Positions 49,846 to 63,417 are shown, counted from the stretch's first letter. The stretch is DNA of 64,000 bases from Microbacterium schleiferi (GCF_015565955.1 NZ_CP064760.1:1054001-1118000), one strand, 5' to 3'. Notes: generated from the sequence alone by a model not told the origin. Numbers and translations: made by a program.

Positions 49846-50879
49846 TGGCGGTCTTCTCCCGCCGGCGCTCAGAGGCAACGCCCCTCGAGGGCGTCGATGT
49901 GGTCCTGGCTGATCTCGACGGTGTCGTCTATGCCGGGGCTGGTGCGCTGCCGTGGGCTGTCGAGAGTCTCTCCGCGCTCGGGGAACGGCGGCTCGGGTTC
50001 ATCACCAACAACGCGTCACGCACCGACGCGACGGTGGCCGCCCATCTGCGCGAACTGGGTCTGTCCGCGCAGCCGTCGGATGTGGTCACAAGCCCGCAGG
50101 CTGCCACGCGTCTGCTGCGGACCCGCGTCGAGCCGGGCGCGACGATCCTCGTGGTCGGTGGCGAGGGACTTGTCGTCGAGCTCGAGAAGGCCGGATACGT
50201 CGTCACGCGCAGCGCCGAGGATTCACCGGCCGCTGTCGTACAGGGCTTTTCCCCCGATGTCGGGTGGAAGCACCTGGCCGAGGCGGCGTTTGCGCTGAAG
50301 ACGCCCGAGGACAAGGGCGGCATTCCGTGGATCGCGACGAACACCGACTGGACGATTCCTCAGGCACGCGGCATCGCGCCCGGGAATGGGACCCTCGTGT
50401 CGGCGGTGCATACCGCGGTGGGTCGGCTTGCCACGGTCGCGGGAAAGCCGGAGACACCGATCTTCGACGAGGCCGTCGCCCGGTTCGGGGCGCAGCATCC
50501 GTTGTTCATCGGTGACCGGCTCGATACCGACATCCTCGGCGCGTGTCGGGCGGGAATCGCCTCGGCGATCGTCCTGACCGGAATCGACCGGCCCAAGCAC
50601 ATCCTCGCGGCGCCCGCCGGATCTCAGCCGACGTACATTCTCGGGGATCTTCGCGAGCTCAGTGAGCCCTACCCCGCGGCCGTCACGCGCGACGGCGTGA
50701 CCGAGGTGCGGGGCGCTCGCGTGAGGATCGATGGTCCGGATGTCACGATCCTCGCCGAGGGGGAGCGTCCGATCGACCTGCTGCGGGCCGGAGCCGCAGC
50801 GATCTGGGGGACCGGTCGCGCGATCTTCGGCTTCCGGGTACCCGAGCGGCTGTACGCCGATCCGTTCCACCGTCCCTGA
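49845..50879 (+). CDS. HAD-IIA family sugar phosphatase (NagD/PGP-like)
   Basis: 344 residues from ATG 49845, coupled to the TPR gene by a TGATG overlap. The nucleophile motif is LADLDGVVYAGAGALP, motif II FITNNASRTDA, and motif III/IV KPETPIFDEAVARFG with FIGDRLDTDILGACRAG. The cap domain lies between motifs II and III, as in the NagD type. Likely substrates are small phosphates such as 2-phosphoglycolate or sugar phosphates. The last 75 residues (VRGARVRIDGPDVTILAEGE onward) extend beyond the core family and are typical of actinobacterial members. Confidence 0.88.
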   Translation: MAVFSRRRSEATPLEGVDVVLADLDGVVYAGAGALPWAVESLSALGERRLGFITNNASRTDATVAAHLRELGLSAQPSDVVTSPQAATRLLRTRVEPGATILVVGGEGLVVELEKAGYVVTRSAEDSPAAVVQGFSPDVGWKHLAEAAFALKTPEDKGGIPWIATNTDWTIPQARGIAPGNGTLVSAVHTAVGRLATVAGKPETPIFDEAVARFGAQHPLFIGDRLDTDILGACRAGIASAIVLTGIDRPKHILAAPAGSQPTYILGDLRELSEPYPAAVTRDGVTEVRGARVRIDGPDVTILAEGERPIDLLRAGAAAIWGTGRAIFGFRVPERLYADPFHRP

Positions 50880-50938
50880 TCGCTCGCGCGGTCTCACAAG
50901 CGTCCGCTCCACGCCGTGACGCCCGTAGTCTGGGTGTC

Positions 50939-51160
50939 ATGCTCAGCGACGATCGCCCCGACGAGGACGCCGTCCCCGACCAGACCGGCTCGGGCGATGA
51001 GCGACCCGACGCCGGTGCACCCCGGCCTGACGAGGATCTGCTGTCGCGACTCGACATCGTCGAGTCGCAGCCGCTGTCCGATCGCGCCGCGGCCTACGAA
51101 GCGATCCACGAAGACTTGGCGCGGCGGCTCGAGCAGAACCCTGAGGCTCCGCGTGCGTGA
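50939..51160 (+). CDS. Small acidic conserved-type hypothetical protein
   Basis: 73 residues, very acidic at the N-terminus (SDDRPDEDAVPDQTGSGDER) and helical at the C-terminus (LLSRLDIVESQPLSDRAAAY, EAIHEDLARRLEQ). It starts at ATG, 7 nt after TAGTCT (50926-50931). It lies between the HAD and TlyA-type genes, where Actinobacteria often carry a small protein of this style. I know no function. Confidence 0.7.
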   Translation: MLSDDRPDEDAVPDQTGSGDERPDAGAPRPDEDLLSRLDIVESQPLSDRAAAYEAIHEDLARRLEQNPEAPRA

Positions 51161-51198
51161 GGCCGCGGCCGCCGCACGGCGTCGATGACACTGTACCT

Positions 51199-51999
51199 AT
51201 GACACCTCGATTGGATGCCGAGCTCGCCGCTCGCGGCCTGGCTCGCTCGCGGACCCACGCGGCGCGCCTGATCGCCGCCGGCAGCGTCAGCGTCGACGGC
51301 CAGGGGGTCGTCAAGCCCTCCGCGCCGGTGGACGCGGCATCGGTCATCGAGGTCGCCGCCGCCGATCACTACGTGAGTCGCGGGGCGCACAAGCTCGTCG
51401 CAGCGCTTGACGCGTTCACAGTGGACGTCGCCGGCAAACCCGCGCTCGACCTCGGCGCGTCGACGGGTGGGTTCACGCAGGTGCTGCGGGAGCGCGACGC
51501 GACGCCGGTGATCGCGGTCGACGTCGGACACGGCCAGCTGGCGCCCACGATCTCCGCCGACCCCGCGGTGGTCTCGGTCGAAGGTTTCAATGTGCGCTAC
51601 ATGGATGCCGACACGCTACGGTCGGCATCCGGCGTGGATCAGCAGCCCCAGGTCGTCGTCGGGGACCTGTCCTTCATCTCGCTGGGACATGTTCTTCCCG
51701 CGATCTGCCGGGTGGCAGCGGCGGATGCCGACATCATCCTGCTCGTGAAGCCGCAGTTCGAGGTGGGGCGTACCGGCATCCGTGAAGGGATCGTGACGGA
51801 TGCGGCACTGCGCTCCGAGGCCGTCATGGGAGTGCTCTGGTCGGCGTGGGATCTCGGGCTGCGTACCGCCGGGGTGATCTCCTCCCCGATCGTCGGCACG
51901 CACGGCAACCTCGAGTACCTCGTGCATCTGGCGGCCTTGCGGGGGAGCAATCCGACAGAATGGATCAGCACGGTGAATCAGCTGACGGGAGCACGATGA
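51199..51999 (+). CDS. tlyA: TlyA-family rRNA 2'-O-methyltransferase
   Basis: 266 residues. An N-terminal S4 RNA-binding domain (RLDAELAARGLARSRTHAAR) is joined to an FtsJ-like methyltransferase with the SAM site ALDLGASTGGFTQVL, then VVVGDLSFISLGHVLPAI and LLVKPQFEVG. TlyA proteins methylate cytidines in 16S and 23S rRNA and sensitise to capreomycin; whether this one does both is not decidable here. The ATG at 51199 is preferred over the upstream in-frame start at 51157, because RLDAELAARGL is the conserved beginning. The stop overlaps nadK. Confidence 0.9.
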   Translation: MTPRLDAELAARGLARSRTHAARLIAAGSVSVDGQGVVKPSAPVDAASVIEVAAADHYVSRGAHKLVAALDAFTVDVAGKPALDLGASTGGFTQVLRERDATPVIAVDVGHGQLAPTISADPAVVSVEGFNVRYMDADTLRSASGVDQQPQVVVGDLSFISLGHVLPAICRVAAADADIILLVKPQFEVGRTGIREGIVTDAALRSEAVMGVLWSAWDLGLRTAGVISSPIVGTHGNLEYLVHLAALRGSNPTEWISTVNQLTGAR

Positions 52000-52915
52000 C
52001 CGACGAGGGCCGCAACATCCTCGTGGTCGCGCACGCGCGCCGACCCGAAACGGTCGACGCTGCCGCCCGGGTGATCGGCGCGTTGCGTGATGCGGGCGCC
52101 AGGCCCGTGCTGTCAGCGGACGACCGGGCCGAGCTGGGCACGGCGATCGCGGGACCGTTGGCGACCCTCGGGGCAGATGTGGCGATCGCCGACATCGAGC
52201 TGGCGATCGTCCTCGGCGGGGACGGCACGATCCTGCGCGCGGCAGAGCTTGTTCGCGAGGGCAGCGCCCCGGTTCTCGGGATCAACATGGGACACGTCGG
52301 CTTTCTCGCCGAGATCGAGCGCGACGACATGGACGAGGCAGTCCGGCGCGTCATCGACCGTGACTACACGGTCGAAGAGCGCCTCGCCCTCCAGGTGCGC
52401 ATCAAAGATCGTGGTGAGCAGGTCATTTACGAAACGTGGGCCCTGAACGAGGCCACCGTCGAGAAGGCCAGCCGAGAGCGGATGCTGGAGGTGGTCATCG
52501 AGATCGACGGCAGGCCGCTGTCCTCGTTCGGCTGTGACGGCATCGTCGTGTCGACCCCGACCGGCTCGACCGCCTACAACTTTTCCGCCGGCGGCCCGGT
52601 GATCTGGCCCAGCGTCGAGGCGATCGCCGTCGTCCCGCTGTCGGCTCACGCCCTGTTCGCCAAGCCCCTCGTGATCGCGCCCGAGCACACCGTCGCCATC
52701 GAACTCCTCGAGCGCACCAACGGCACCGGCATCCTCTGGTGCGATGGTCGTCGCTCCCACGACCTTCCCGTGGGCGCCCGCGTCGTGGTGCGCCGGTCGG
52801 AGCATCCCGTGCGACTGGCGCGGCTGCACCCGGCTTCGTTCACCGACCGGCTTGTCAAGAAGTTCCGTCTGCCTGTCGAAGGATGGCGCGGACCGTCACC
52901 GGCGGCGGAGAGTTC

Positions 52916-52919
<4 letters not shown>
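51996..52919 (+). CDS. nadK: NAD kinase
   Basis: A 307-residue ATP/polyphosphate-dependent kinase making NADP. Motifs: VLGGDGTILRAAEL for the active-site GGDG, LGINMGHVGFLAEIE, and DGIVVSTPTGSTAYNFSAGG with WCDGRRSHDLPVG. The ATG overlaps the tlyA stop and the recN GTG overlaps its own stop. The order tlyA-nadK-recN is a standard bacterial string. Confidence 0.96.
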
Positions 52920-56382
<3,463 letters not shown>

Positions 56383-56386
56383 CGGG

Positions 56387-56965
56387 ATGAGCGCTCCGGT
56401 GCAGGACGAGCCGTTCGAGGCTCCCGTCGTTTCGTCGACGCTCGTGCACGAGGGGCGCGTGTGGGATGTCCGCAGCGACACCGTCCGCTACGGCGACGCC
56501 GACATCGTGCGCGAGTACGTCGATCACCCCGGCGCGGCAGCGGTCGTCGCGATCGACGAGGATGGCCGGATGCTGCTGATCCAGCAGTATCGGCATCCGA
56601 TCCGCCACCGGGACTGGGAGGTGCCGGCGGGGCTCCTCGATGTTGCCGGCGAGCCCCCGATGGCGACGGCGCAGCGGGAGCTGGCCGAGGAAGCTGACCT
56701 CGTCGCCGACTCCTGGCAGCCGCTTGTCAGTATCTTCACGACGCCCGGCGGAAACGACGAGGTCGTGCACCTGTTCCTGGCCCGCGGGCTCAGCGCGGCA
56801 CCCGAGGTGCACGCGCGGGAGGATGAGGAAGCCGATATCCGGCTCGCGTGGGTCCCGCTCGACGACGTCATCACGGGCGTCTTGGACGGGAGCCTGCGCA
56901 ACGGCATCCTCTCGGTGGGGGTGCTCGCCGCCGCCGAAGTGCTGCGTCGCGAACGCCAGGACTGA
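56387..56965 (+). CDS. NUDIX hydrolase, ADP-ribose pyrophosphatase type
   Basis: 192 residues. The NUDIX box is [18 protein letters not shown], matching GX5EX7REUXEEXGU except Ala for the final Gly. The preceding [19 protein letters not shown] and following [16 protein letters not shown] fit the ADP-ribose pyrophosphatase group that usually stands between pyrG and xerD in Actinobacteria. It starts 4 bp after pyrG and ends 2 bp before xerD, indicating one transcript. Confidence 0.92.
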   Translation: MSAPVQDEPFEAPVVSSTLVHEGRVWDVRSDTVRYGDADIVREYVDHPGAAAVVAIDEDGRMLLIQQYRHPIRHRDWEVPAGLLDVAGEPPMATAQRELAEEADLVADSWQPLVSIFTTPGGNDEVVHLFLARGLSAAPEVHAREDEEADIRLAWVPLDDVITGVLDGSLRNGILSVGVLAAAEVLRRERQD

Positions 56966-56967
56966 GG

Positions 56968-57890
56968 ATGCAGCTAGATCGGGCGCTGGACACCTACCTG
57001 CGTCACGTCACGATCGAGCGGGGGCTGTCGGCGCACACCGTGGCGGCCTATCGCCGCGACCTCGGACCGTACCGGCAGTGGCTGACCGGTCGGGGGATCG
57101 ACGACTCCACCCAGGTGACGCCGGCCCTCGTGACGGAGTTCATCGCCGAGCGTGCGGCATCCGACCCGCCCCCGGCTGCCACGAGCCTGGCGAGGCTGCA
57201 ATCGTCGGTGCGGGGCTGCACCGGTTCCTCGTCGTCGAAGGCATCGACCCCGTCGACCCGACGACGCACGTGACGCCGCCGAAGATGCCCCGTCGCCTCC
57301 CGAAGGCGCTCACGATCGAGCAGGTGGAGGCGCTCCTCGCGGCGGCAGGCCCCGAGCCTGCAGCTGCGACGCCCGCGGATCTTGTGGCGCTGCGCGACCG
57401 GGCTCTTCTGGAACTGCTCTACGCAACCGGAGCGCGTGTTTCCGAGGCCGTGAACCTCGATGTCGACGATGTGACCGACGGCGACATCCTGCGGGTGCGA
57501 GGGAAGGGGTCGAAGGAGCGCATCGTTCCGATCGGGTCCTACGCCCGGGCGGCAGTGGATGCCTACCTCACCCGCGCGCGGCCCGAGCTCGCCCGCCGCG
57601 GCACGGCCAGCCCGCGGCTGTTCCTCGGGGCACGAGGGGCCCCGCTGTCACGTCAGAGCGCGTGGCTTGTCATCCAGGCCGCCGCCGAACGCGCGCACCT
57701 GGATGCCCACGTCTCGCCCCACACGCTGCGGCACTCGTTCGCAACGCACCTGCTGCAGGGCGGGGCCGATGTGCGTGTCGTGCAGGAGCTGCTGGGGCAC
57801 GCCTCGGTCGCGACCACCCAGATCTACACGCACGTCAGCGTCGATGCGCTCCGCGACGTGTACGTCACCTCGCATCCTCGAGCGCGCTGA
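56968..57890 (+). CDS. xerD: Tyrosine recombinase XerD, one frameshift
   Basis: 307 residues after repair. XerD resolves chromosome dimers at dif together with XerC, activated by FtsK. The N-terminal SAM-like domain is [20 protein letters not shown]; the catalytic residues are Arg in [11 protein letters not shown], Lys in [12 protein letters not shown], His-x-x-Arg in [12 protein letters not shown], His in [11 protein letters not shown] and the nucleophile Tyr in TTQIYTHVS. The frame breaks at the G-run 57212-57215; one extra G gives [17 protein letters not shown] and a length divisible by three. The catalytic half is intact. Confidence 0.94.
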
Positions 57891-57896
57891 GGCGCT

Positions 57897-58844
57897 TCAG
57901 GCCGAGAGGCGCTGCCGCCACGCTCGCGCCGTCTCGGTGATGAGACCATCCCAGGTCGTGGGACGGATGCCGAATGACTCCTCCGTCTCGGTCGCATCGA
58001 CCTCGAAAGGGGCATCGAACTGATAGAGCATCCCGTTCACCTCGCGAAGCAGCGGCACCGCGACGCCGCCGGCGCGCAGGAGCCACCGCGGCACGAGCCG
58101 CAGCCGCGGTTCCGGGGCGCCGGCGGCAGCGCTCAGTTCGCGGAGGGTGTCGCGGACGCTGACGGGCGGATTGGTCGGCACCAGCCAGGGCCGGCCCCAC
58201 GCGCGGTCATCGCGGCCGAGCGTCGCGAGAGTTCGCGCCACGTCGTCGATCGCGGTCCACGCGTGCGGTACGTCGGGATCGGCGAACACGGATGCCGGCT
58301 TGCCCGCAAGCGTTGATTGCGCGTACCTCGCAAGCAGCCCGCTCGCGACCGGCAGGGTCGGGCCGATGTAGTCCGACGCGCGAGCCTCGGTCGCGCGGAT
58401 ACGGCCTGCCTCGTGCGCAGCGCGGGCGTCCTCCCACATCCGCGCCCGCAGGGCTCCTTTGTGGTCTGTCGGCCGCAGCGGCATGCCTGCCGTCATCGGG
58501 GCCGTCACCGGGCCGTACCCGTACAGGTTCGACATCGTGACCAGGACGGCGCCGGTCGACTCGGCTGCCGTCAGCAGCGCGGACGCCAGCGGCGGCCATA
58601 GCCGCTCCCACTCGACGTAGCTTCCGGGGTTTGCACAGTTGTAGATCGCCGCTGCCCCGGAGCAGATTCGTGAGAGCGCATCGGGATCGGACGCGTCAGC
58701 GGCGACCGACCGGAGCCCGTCACCGGCCGGGGTGCGACCGGAGCGGGTGACGACGATCACCGACTCGCCGTCACCGGTGAGGATGCGGGCGAGGGACGAC
58801 CCGACCGGGCCTGCTCCGACGATGACGTGCGGTGCGGTGGACAT
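57897..58844 (-). CDS. NAD(P)-binding epimerase/dehydratase-like protein
   Basis: 315 residues from ATG 58844. The nucleotide-binding glycine motif is VIVGAGPVGSSLARILTG; SNLYGYGPVTAPM holds the position of the active-site tyrosine region in extended SDR proteins; VPHAWTAIDDVARTL and VPTNPPVSVRDTLREL fit the NAD-dependent epimerase family. Substrate is unknown. The usual YxxxK catalytic pair is not obvious, so it may be an atypical SDR or a regulatory NmrA-type protein. It is convergent with xerD (6-bp gap) and its promoter side faces a 105-bp gap to the ROK gene. Confidence 0.82.
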   Translation of the reverse strand: MSTAPHVIVGAGPVGSSLARILTGDGESVIVVTRSGRTPAGDGLRSVAADASDPDALSRICSGAAAIYNCANPGSYVEWERLWPPLASALLTAAESTGAVLVTMSNLYGYGPVTAPMTAGMPLRPTDHKGALRARMWEDARAAHEAGRIRATEARASDYIGPTLPVASGLLARYAQSTLAGKPASVFADPDVPHAWTAIDDVARTLATLGRDDRAWGRPWLVPTNPPVSVRDTLRELSAAAGAPEPRLRLVPRWLLRAGGVAVPLLREVNGMLYQFDAPFEVDATETEESFGIRPTTWDGLITETARAWRQRLSA

Positions 58845-58949
58845 GACCCGAGTGTAGGGCGGCGCGGGTGCGGCACACCTCGCGGCCGGTGAACGCTCGG
58901 TGACGCGAATCACGGCACGAGGGGCAGCAGAGTCGAGCGCGCCCCGGTC

Positions 58950-60173
58950 TCAGGTCGCGAAGAGTTGGTTGCGCGGGGTGGCGATGAGGGCGGTGATCGG
59001 CATGAGAGCCGAACCGAGAGCAACGGTGTCACCGCCGAACGTCGCGGGCACGAGGTCGAACTGGACCCCGAAGCGCTCGAGGCAGTTGCGACGAACGGCC
59101 TCGGCGATCCGATCCTGGTGCTTCTCCATGAGGCGCATTCCCACCCATCCGCCGACGACGACGCGCTGGGGATTGGTGAGATTGACGATGCTCCCCAGTG
59201 CAGCGCCGAGCGCTTCAGTGATCTCGGCGACAACGCTCTGGGACACGGCGTCTGATTCGCGCAGGAGCGCGCCGATGGCTTGCCACCCGCTTCCCTCGAA
59301 GTGGCCGCCGCGGGTGCGCCACGAGTTCAGGATCGCGTCAGCTCCGAGGTAGGCCTCGACGCAGCCCCGCTGCCCGCACCGGCACAGCTCGCCGCCGTAT
59401 CGGATCTTCGTGTGTCCCCATTCGCCCGCGCCGCTGAAGGCACCGTGAGCCAGCTCGCCGCCGCTGATGACGCCCAGGCCGACACCGCGGCCCAGCAGGG
59501 CAATCACTGCGTGATCGATTCCGCGGGCCGCGCCGTACCAGAGCTCGGCGCGCGCCTGGGTCTTCGCGCCGTTCTCGGCGAAGACGGGCAACTCGGGATC
59601 GAGATCGCGCGGAATGGGGAAAGGGGCCCACCCCAGGCTCTGCGCGTAGAGCACGTGCTCGCCGGCCCCGTCGGTCTCGACGACGCCGGGTAAACCGAGT
59701 CCGATGCCCAGGACGCGTGGCCAGCGCTCGGCGTTGCGGGCTCGCAACGCCGCGACAGCCTCGATGAGGTCGCGGTGGATATCGTCGGGGGACTCTTCTT
59801 GACGGCCGCCGCGGAATTCGCGATCGACCATAGTCAGCGACAGATCGAAGAGCTCCACCGCGACGCCACGTTCGCCGACGTCGACGCCGATGGCGTAGGC
59901 GCCGTCTGCACGCGGAGCGAGCAACGAGATCGGGCGGCCGCCGCGCGAGGCGACAGAGCCGACCTCGGCGACCAGTCCGTCCTCGATGAGTTCGGCAGTG
60001 ATGTTGGCGGCCGACGCGGCAGACAGCCCGCAGCGGTGGGCGAGTGCGGCGCGGGTCGTCTCGCGTTCCTGCAGGATGAACTGCAGGGCGGCGGCACGAT
60101 TCTGCTGACGCAGCGTCGTCACTGTCGTCGACTCGCGGGACGGCGACGATCCCGACCGGGTCGGTGCGCTCAT
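58950..60173 (-). CDS. ROK-family transcriptional repressor
   Basis: 407 residues. An N-terminal winged helix (RQQNRAAALQFILQERETT, then RCGLSAASAANITAELIEDG) is followed by a ROK sugar-kinase-like domain with AIGVDVGERGVAVELF, ENGAKTQARAELWYG, GVISGGELAHGAFSGAGEWG and the zinc-binding CRCGQRGCVEAYLG. Such NagC/XylR-type proteins are released from DNA by a sugar. It starts 17 bp after the GH5 gene in the same direction and is likely the local regulator of the transporter cluster. I found no operator palindrome in the short gaps of the cluster; it may lie upstream of the binding-protein gene, outside the window. Confidence 0.92.
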   Translation of the reverse strand: MSAPTRSGSSPSRESTTVTTLRQQNRAAALQFILQERETTRAALAHRCGLSAASAANITAELIEDGLVAEVGSVASRGGRPISLLAPRADGAYAIGVDVGERGVAVELFDLSLTMVDREFRGGRQEESPDDIHRDLIEAVAALRARNAERWPRVLGIGLGLPGVVETDGAGEHVLYAQSLGWAPFPIPRDLDPELPVFAENGAKTQARAELWYGAARGIDHAVIALLGRGVGLGVISGGELAHGAFSGAGEWGHTKIRYGGELCRCGQRGCVEAYLGADAILNSWRTRGGHFEGSGWQAIGALLRESDAVSQSVVAEITEALGAALGSIVNLTNPQRVVVGGWVGMRLMEKHQDRIAEAVRRNCLERFGVQFDLVPATFGGDTVALGSALMPITALIATPRNQLFAT

Positions 60174-60190
60174 AGTCCGACGATATCCCG

Positions 60191-61635
60191 TCATGTGCGC
60201 ACCACGACCTTGCGAATCCGCACGAGCGCGGTCGTCGAGAGCGTCAGGGATCCCCGGTCCCACCGGCCGCTGACCGCGTGAGGGAGATCCGCGTCGATGC
60301 TCCACGCTCGCGGCTCCCTCGCGAGGTCGAACGACAGGTGCTGGCCAGGTTCGAGATCGACGGGAACGAACTCGTTCTCGGCGTAGGGCGCGCCGCTGGT
60401 GTGATGCCAGATATCTGCCGGGAGCTCCGCGCAGACGAGGTCCGCTAGCGCCGTCTCCGCGTCGTCTCGGCGACCTGCCCACGCGGGCAGGTCGAGGTCA
60501 GGCTCGGCAAAGAGGGCGCGCAGGATCGGCGTGCGCACGTCGCAGCGGTCTACCGAGAGGCCCTCGAGGAACTCCTCGAGGATGGCGGCGCTCTCGTCCG
60601 GGTCCGGGCGCTGCTCGGGATCGGCGATCGCCCCCATCCGGAAGGCAGGCGCGCTGAGAGCGGAGAGGTCAGGGTGTTCAGCTTCTTCCAGGGCCAGAAG
60701 TTCCAGCCGATGTCGTGCCGCTCGTAGAGCCGGGTAGCGGCGTAGACCCACTGGGGAGTGTTCTCGCCGCCCTCACCCATGTAGATCGGGGCGCCGAGGT
60801 CGCGGCGGAGGGCGAGGAAGTCGGCGATGCTCGTCTGGTCCGGAGGACACCAGTAGCGGTGGAACTGAACAGCCTGGTTCTCGTCGTAGCGAACGGACAC
60901 GGGCGCGGGGTTGGTAGCCCAGTGGCTGCCCTCATACATGAGAAGGTGACGGTCGTCGATCTCGCGGATCGCCGCGGTCAGCTCCCGGTAGGTGTCGATG
61001 AGTTCGTCGTGGTACCGGTATTGCCACTCGTTCGGGAGAGGCTCGTTGAGAAGGTCGTACCCGAGCACGGACTCGCGGTCTCGGTAGCGCCGCGCGAGTT
61101 CCTGCCACAGTCGGACAGTCAGGGCGCGGTAGCGAGGCGAGGTGAACAGCTCGGGCGCACCCCGCGGCGAGTCGTCGATGTTCGTGCCGGTCTGACCCCC
61201 GGGGGCGCCGTGAAGATCGAGCAGGATGCGCAGCCCGTGCCGTTCGCTCCAGGCCACCGCGCGGTCGATGTACGCGAACCCCTCCTCGAGGAGCTCGCCA
61301 TCATCGTCGATGACGCCGCGGGCATTGATCGGCAGGCGCACGTGATCGAATCCGGCGGCCGAGATCTGCGCGAAATCCGCCTCGGTGATGAACGAGTCCC
61401 GGAAGCGACGCCAGAAGGTGGCGGCTCGTTCGGGTCCGATCAGTTCAGCGACGCGCCTCTCGATCTGTCGTGGCGAGGACATGTCGTCGCCGAACTGCCA
61501 CATGTACCCTTCCGCGAGTAACCAGTTCCCCAGACCTATTCCGCGCAGCTGCACGGGGCCCCCGTCATCGACGAGGCGGGTTCCCTCGGCGCGCACGAAG
61601 CCGCGGCGAGGTGTGGAGGTCATGAGGGTGGTCAC
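60191..61635 (-). CDS. GH5-family glycoside hydrolase (exo-beta-1,3-glucosidase-like), one frameshift
   Basis: 481 residues after repair. A GH5 barrel occupies residues 1 to about 370: RGIGLGNWLLAEGYMWQF, FDHVRLPINARG, LRILLDLHGAPGGQTG, the acid/base glutamate in LLNEPLPNEW, and the nucleophile region IYMGEGGENTPQW with GWNFWPWKK. This resembles glucan 1,3-beta-glucosidases. About 110 C-terminal residues look like a beta-sandwich (VDLEPGQHLSFDLAREPRAW). No signal peptide is visible, so it probably acts inside the cell on imported oligosaccharides. The frame breaks at the C-run 60631-60635 (+ strand); one extra base gives LPSGWGAIADPEQRPDPDES and a length divisible by three. It starts 13 bp after the upstream permease gene. 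Confidence 0.88.
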
Positions 61636-61648
61636 GAGGTGAGGGTCC

Positions 61649-62506
61649 TTACTTCAAACCGGACAGCGCGAAGCCTTGGACGACGTAGCGCTGGAAGACG
61701 ATGAACACGATGAGGATGGGCACGACCATCAGGGTGGATGCGGCCATCTGCAGGGACGGGTTGGTCGCGATCTGCTGGTTCAGCAGCGACAGGCCGACCG
61801 AGAGCGTGTAGAAGCTCTGGTCGTTCGCGATGATGAGCGGCCACAGGAAGCTGTTCCAGCCCGCGATGAAGGTCAGCACGACCTGGACGGCCAGGATCGG
61901 GCCGGACATCGGCAGGATGATGCCGAAGAAGATCCGCCATTCGCCGGCCCCGTCCATGCGGGCCGCTTCGATGACTTCGGTGGGGATCGTCGTCATGAAC
62001 TGGCGGAAGAGAAACACCGCGAATCCCGACACGAGCATCGGGAGGGCGATACCGACGAGGGTGTTGGTGAGCTTCATGCCGTTGAGGATCAGGTAGCTCG
62101 GGATCATCGTGACCTGGCCGGGGATCATCATCGTCACCAGCACGAGGAAGAAGAGCGCGTCGCGTCCCGGGAAGGTGAACTTCGCGAATCCGTACCCCGC
62201 AGCGGCCATCAGCAGGAGGCCGACCATGCAGATCGCCACGATCGCGAGAGTGTTCAGGAGGTAGCGGCCGAAGTCCAGCTCGGTGAACAGCTGCACGAAG
62301 TACTCGAACGTGGGTTGTTGGGGAAGCAGGTGCGGCGGATACGCCACGGACTCGCTGCGGGGCTTGACGGAGGCGAAGAGCATCCACAGGAACGGGAATG
62401 CCGTGATGATCGCGCCGATTGCCAGCAGGATTCCGATGATGATCGTGCCGGTTCGGGCACGCCGGCGGCGCGCGGCGTCGCGCGGGCGGGTCTCAGTAGT
62501 CGACAT
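61649..62506 (-). CDS. Carbohydrate ABC transporter permease (MalG type)
   Basis: 285 residues with six membrane segments, starting with TIIIGILLAIGAIITAFPFLWMLF style hydrophobic stretches. The cytoplasmic EAA loop VIEAARMDGAGEWRIFFGII contacts the ATPase. The N-terminus overlaps the preceding permease gene by 14 bp. No ATPase gene is in the cluster; CUT1 systems of Actinobacteria often share the MsiK ATPase encoded elsewhere. Confidence 0.93.
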   Translation of the reverse strand: MSTTETRPRDAARRRRARTGTIIIGILLAIGAIITAFPFLWMLFASVKPRSESVAYPPHLLPQQPTFEYFVQLFTELDFGRYLLNTLAIVAICMVGLLLMAAAGYGFAKFTFPGRDALFFLVLVTMMIPGQVTMIPSYLILNGMKLTNTLVGIALPMLVSGFAVFLFRQFMTTIPTEVIEAARMDGAGEWRIFFGIILPMSGPILAVQVVLTFIAGWNSFLWPLIIANDQSFYTLSVGLSLLNQQIATNPSLQMAASTLMVVPILIVFIVFQRYVVQGFALSGLK

Positions 62507-63371
62507 CGGCCCTCCGAAGACGCAGTTGGATGACGGTGATGACCGCGATGATCGCGACGAGGATCACCGAGCCGGCGCTGGCGTAGCCGAACTGGCTCAG
62601 CGAGAACCCCTCCTGGTAGAGGAAGAGCGCGATCGATGTCGATGCACCCAGCGGTCCACCCTTGGTGAGGACGAACGGTTCGTCGAAGAACTGGAGCCAC
62701 GCGATCACGGTGGTGATCGTGACGAAGAAGATCGCGAAGCGCAGGAGGGGGATCACGATCGAGACGATGCGCCGCAGTCCCGACGCGCCGTCAATCTCCG
62801 CGGCCTCGAGGTATTCCTTGGGGACGCCCTGTAGCGCAGCGAGGAAGATGATGACGTTCAGCCCCAGCCCGCGCCACACGGCGACCATCACGACCGAGAA
62901 CTTCACGACGATCGGATCTGACAGCCAGGGCACCGGCGGCAGTCCGACGAGGGACAGGAGGTAGTTGAACAGCCCGAACTGGGTGTTGTACAAATAGCCC
63001 CAGACCAGCGCGACCGCGACGATGGCGGTGATTGCTGGGACGAAGTAGAACGAGCGGAGCGCGCGAAAGAAGCGTCCCTGCGAGTGATTGAGCGCGAGAG
63101 CGATCACGAGGGAGATCACGATGACGCTCGGGACGCCGATGATGGCGAACAGGGCAGTGTTCCCCAGCGCCTGCCAGAACGATGGATCGGCGAACAGTTT
63201 GGTGTAGTTGTCCGTACCGATGAACTGGATGCGTGACCAGTTGCCCAGGCCCGCGAGGTTCATGTCGGTGAAGCTCACCAGCAACGCCACCAGGATCGGC
63301 AGGATGCCGAAGGTGACCAGCAGGAGCATCGCTGGCCCGACGAAGGCGTACGGGAGGAATCGGTTTCTCAT
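62493..63371 (-). CDS. Carbohydrate ABC transporter permease (MalF type)
   Basis: 292 residues, six membrane segments (PYAFVGPAMLLLVTFGILPI first). The EAA loop is EYLEAAEIDGASGLRRIVS. It forms a heterodimer with the MalG-type permease encoded next. A 47-bp gap with a strong hairpin separates it from the binding-protein gene upstream. Confidence 0.93.
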   Translation of the reverse strand: MRNRFLPYAFVGPAMLLLVTFGILPILVALLVSFTDMNLAGLGNWSRIQFIGTDNYTKLFADPSFWQALGNTALFAIIGVPSVIVISLVIALALNHSQGRFFRALRSFYFVPAITAIVAVALVWGYLYNTQFGLFNYLLSLVGLPPVPWLSDPIVVKFSVVMVAVWRGLGLNVIIFLAALQGVPKEYLEAAEIDGASGLRRIVSIVIPLLRFAIFFVTITTVIAWLQFFDEPFVLTKGGPLGASTSIALFLYQEGFSLSQFGYASAGSVILVAIIAVITVIQLRLRRADVDY

Positions 63372-63379
63372 GCGCGTGC

Positions 63380-63410
63380 GGGGGTGGGGCGCCGTGGGCG
63401 CCCCACCCCC
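63380..63410 (-). terminator. 14-bp perfect stem-loop between binding-protein and permease genes
   Basis: GGGGGTGGGGCGCC (63380-63393), loop GTG, then the exact complement GGCGCCCCACCCCC (63397-63410). It lies 7 bp after the stop of the binding-protein gene and 8 bp before the permease start. It probably acts as a partial terminator or RNase barrier that keeps binding-protein mRNA more abundant than permease mRNA. Confidence 0.75.
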
Positions 63411-63417
63411 GGGTTCC

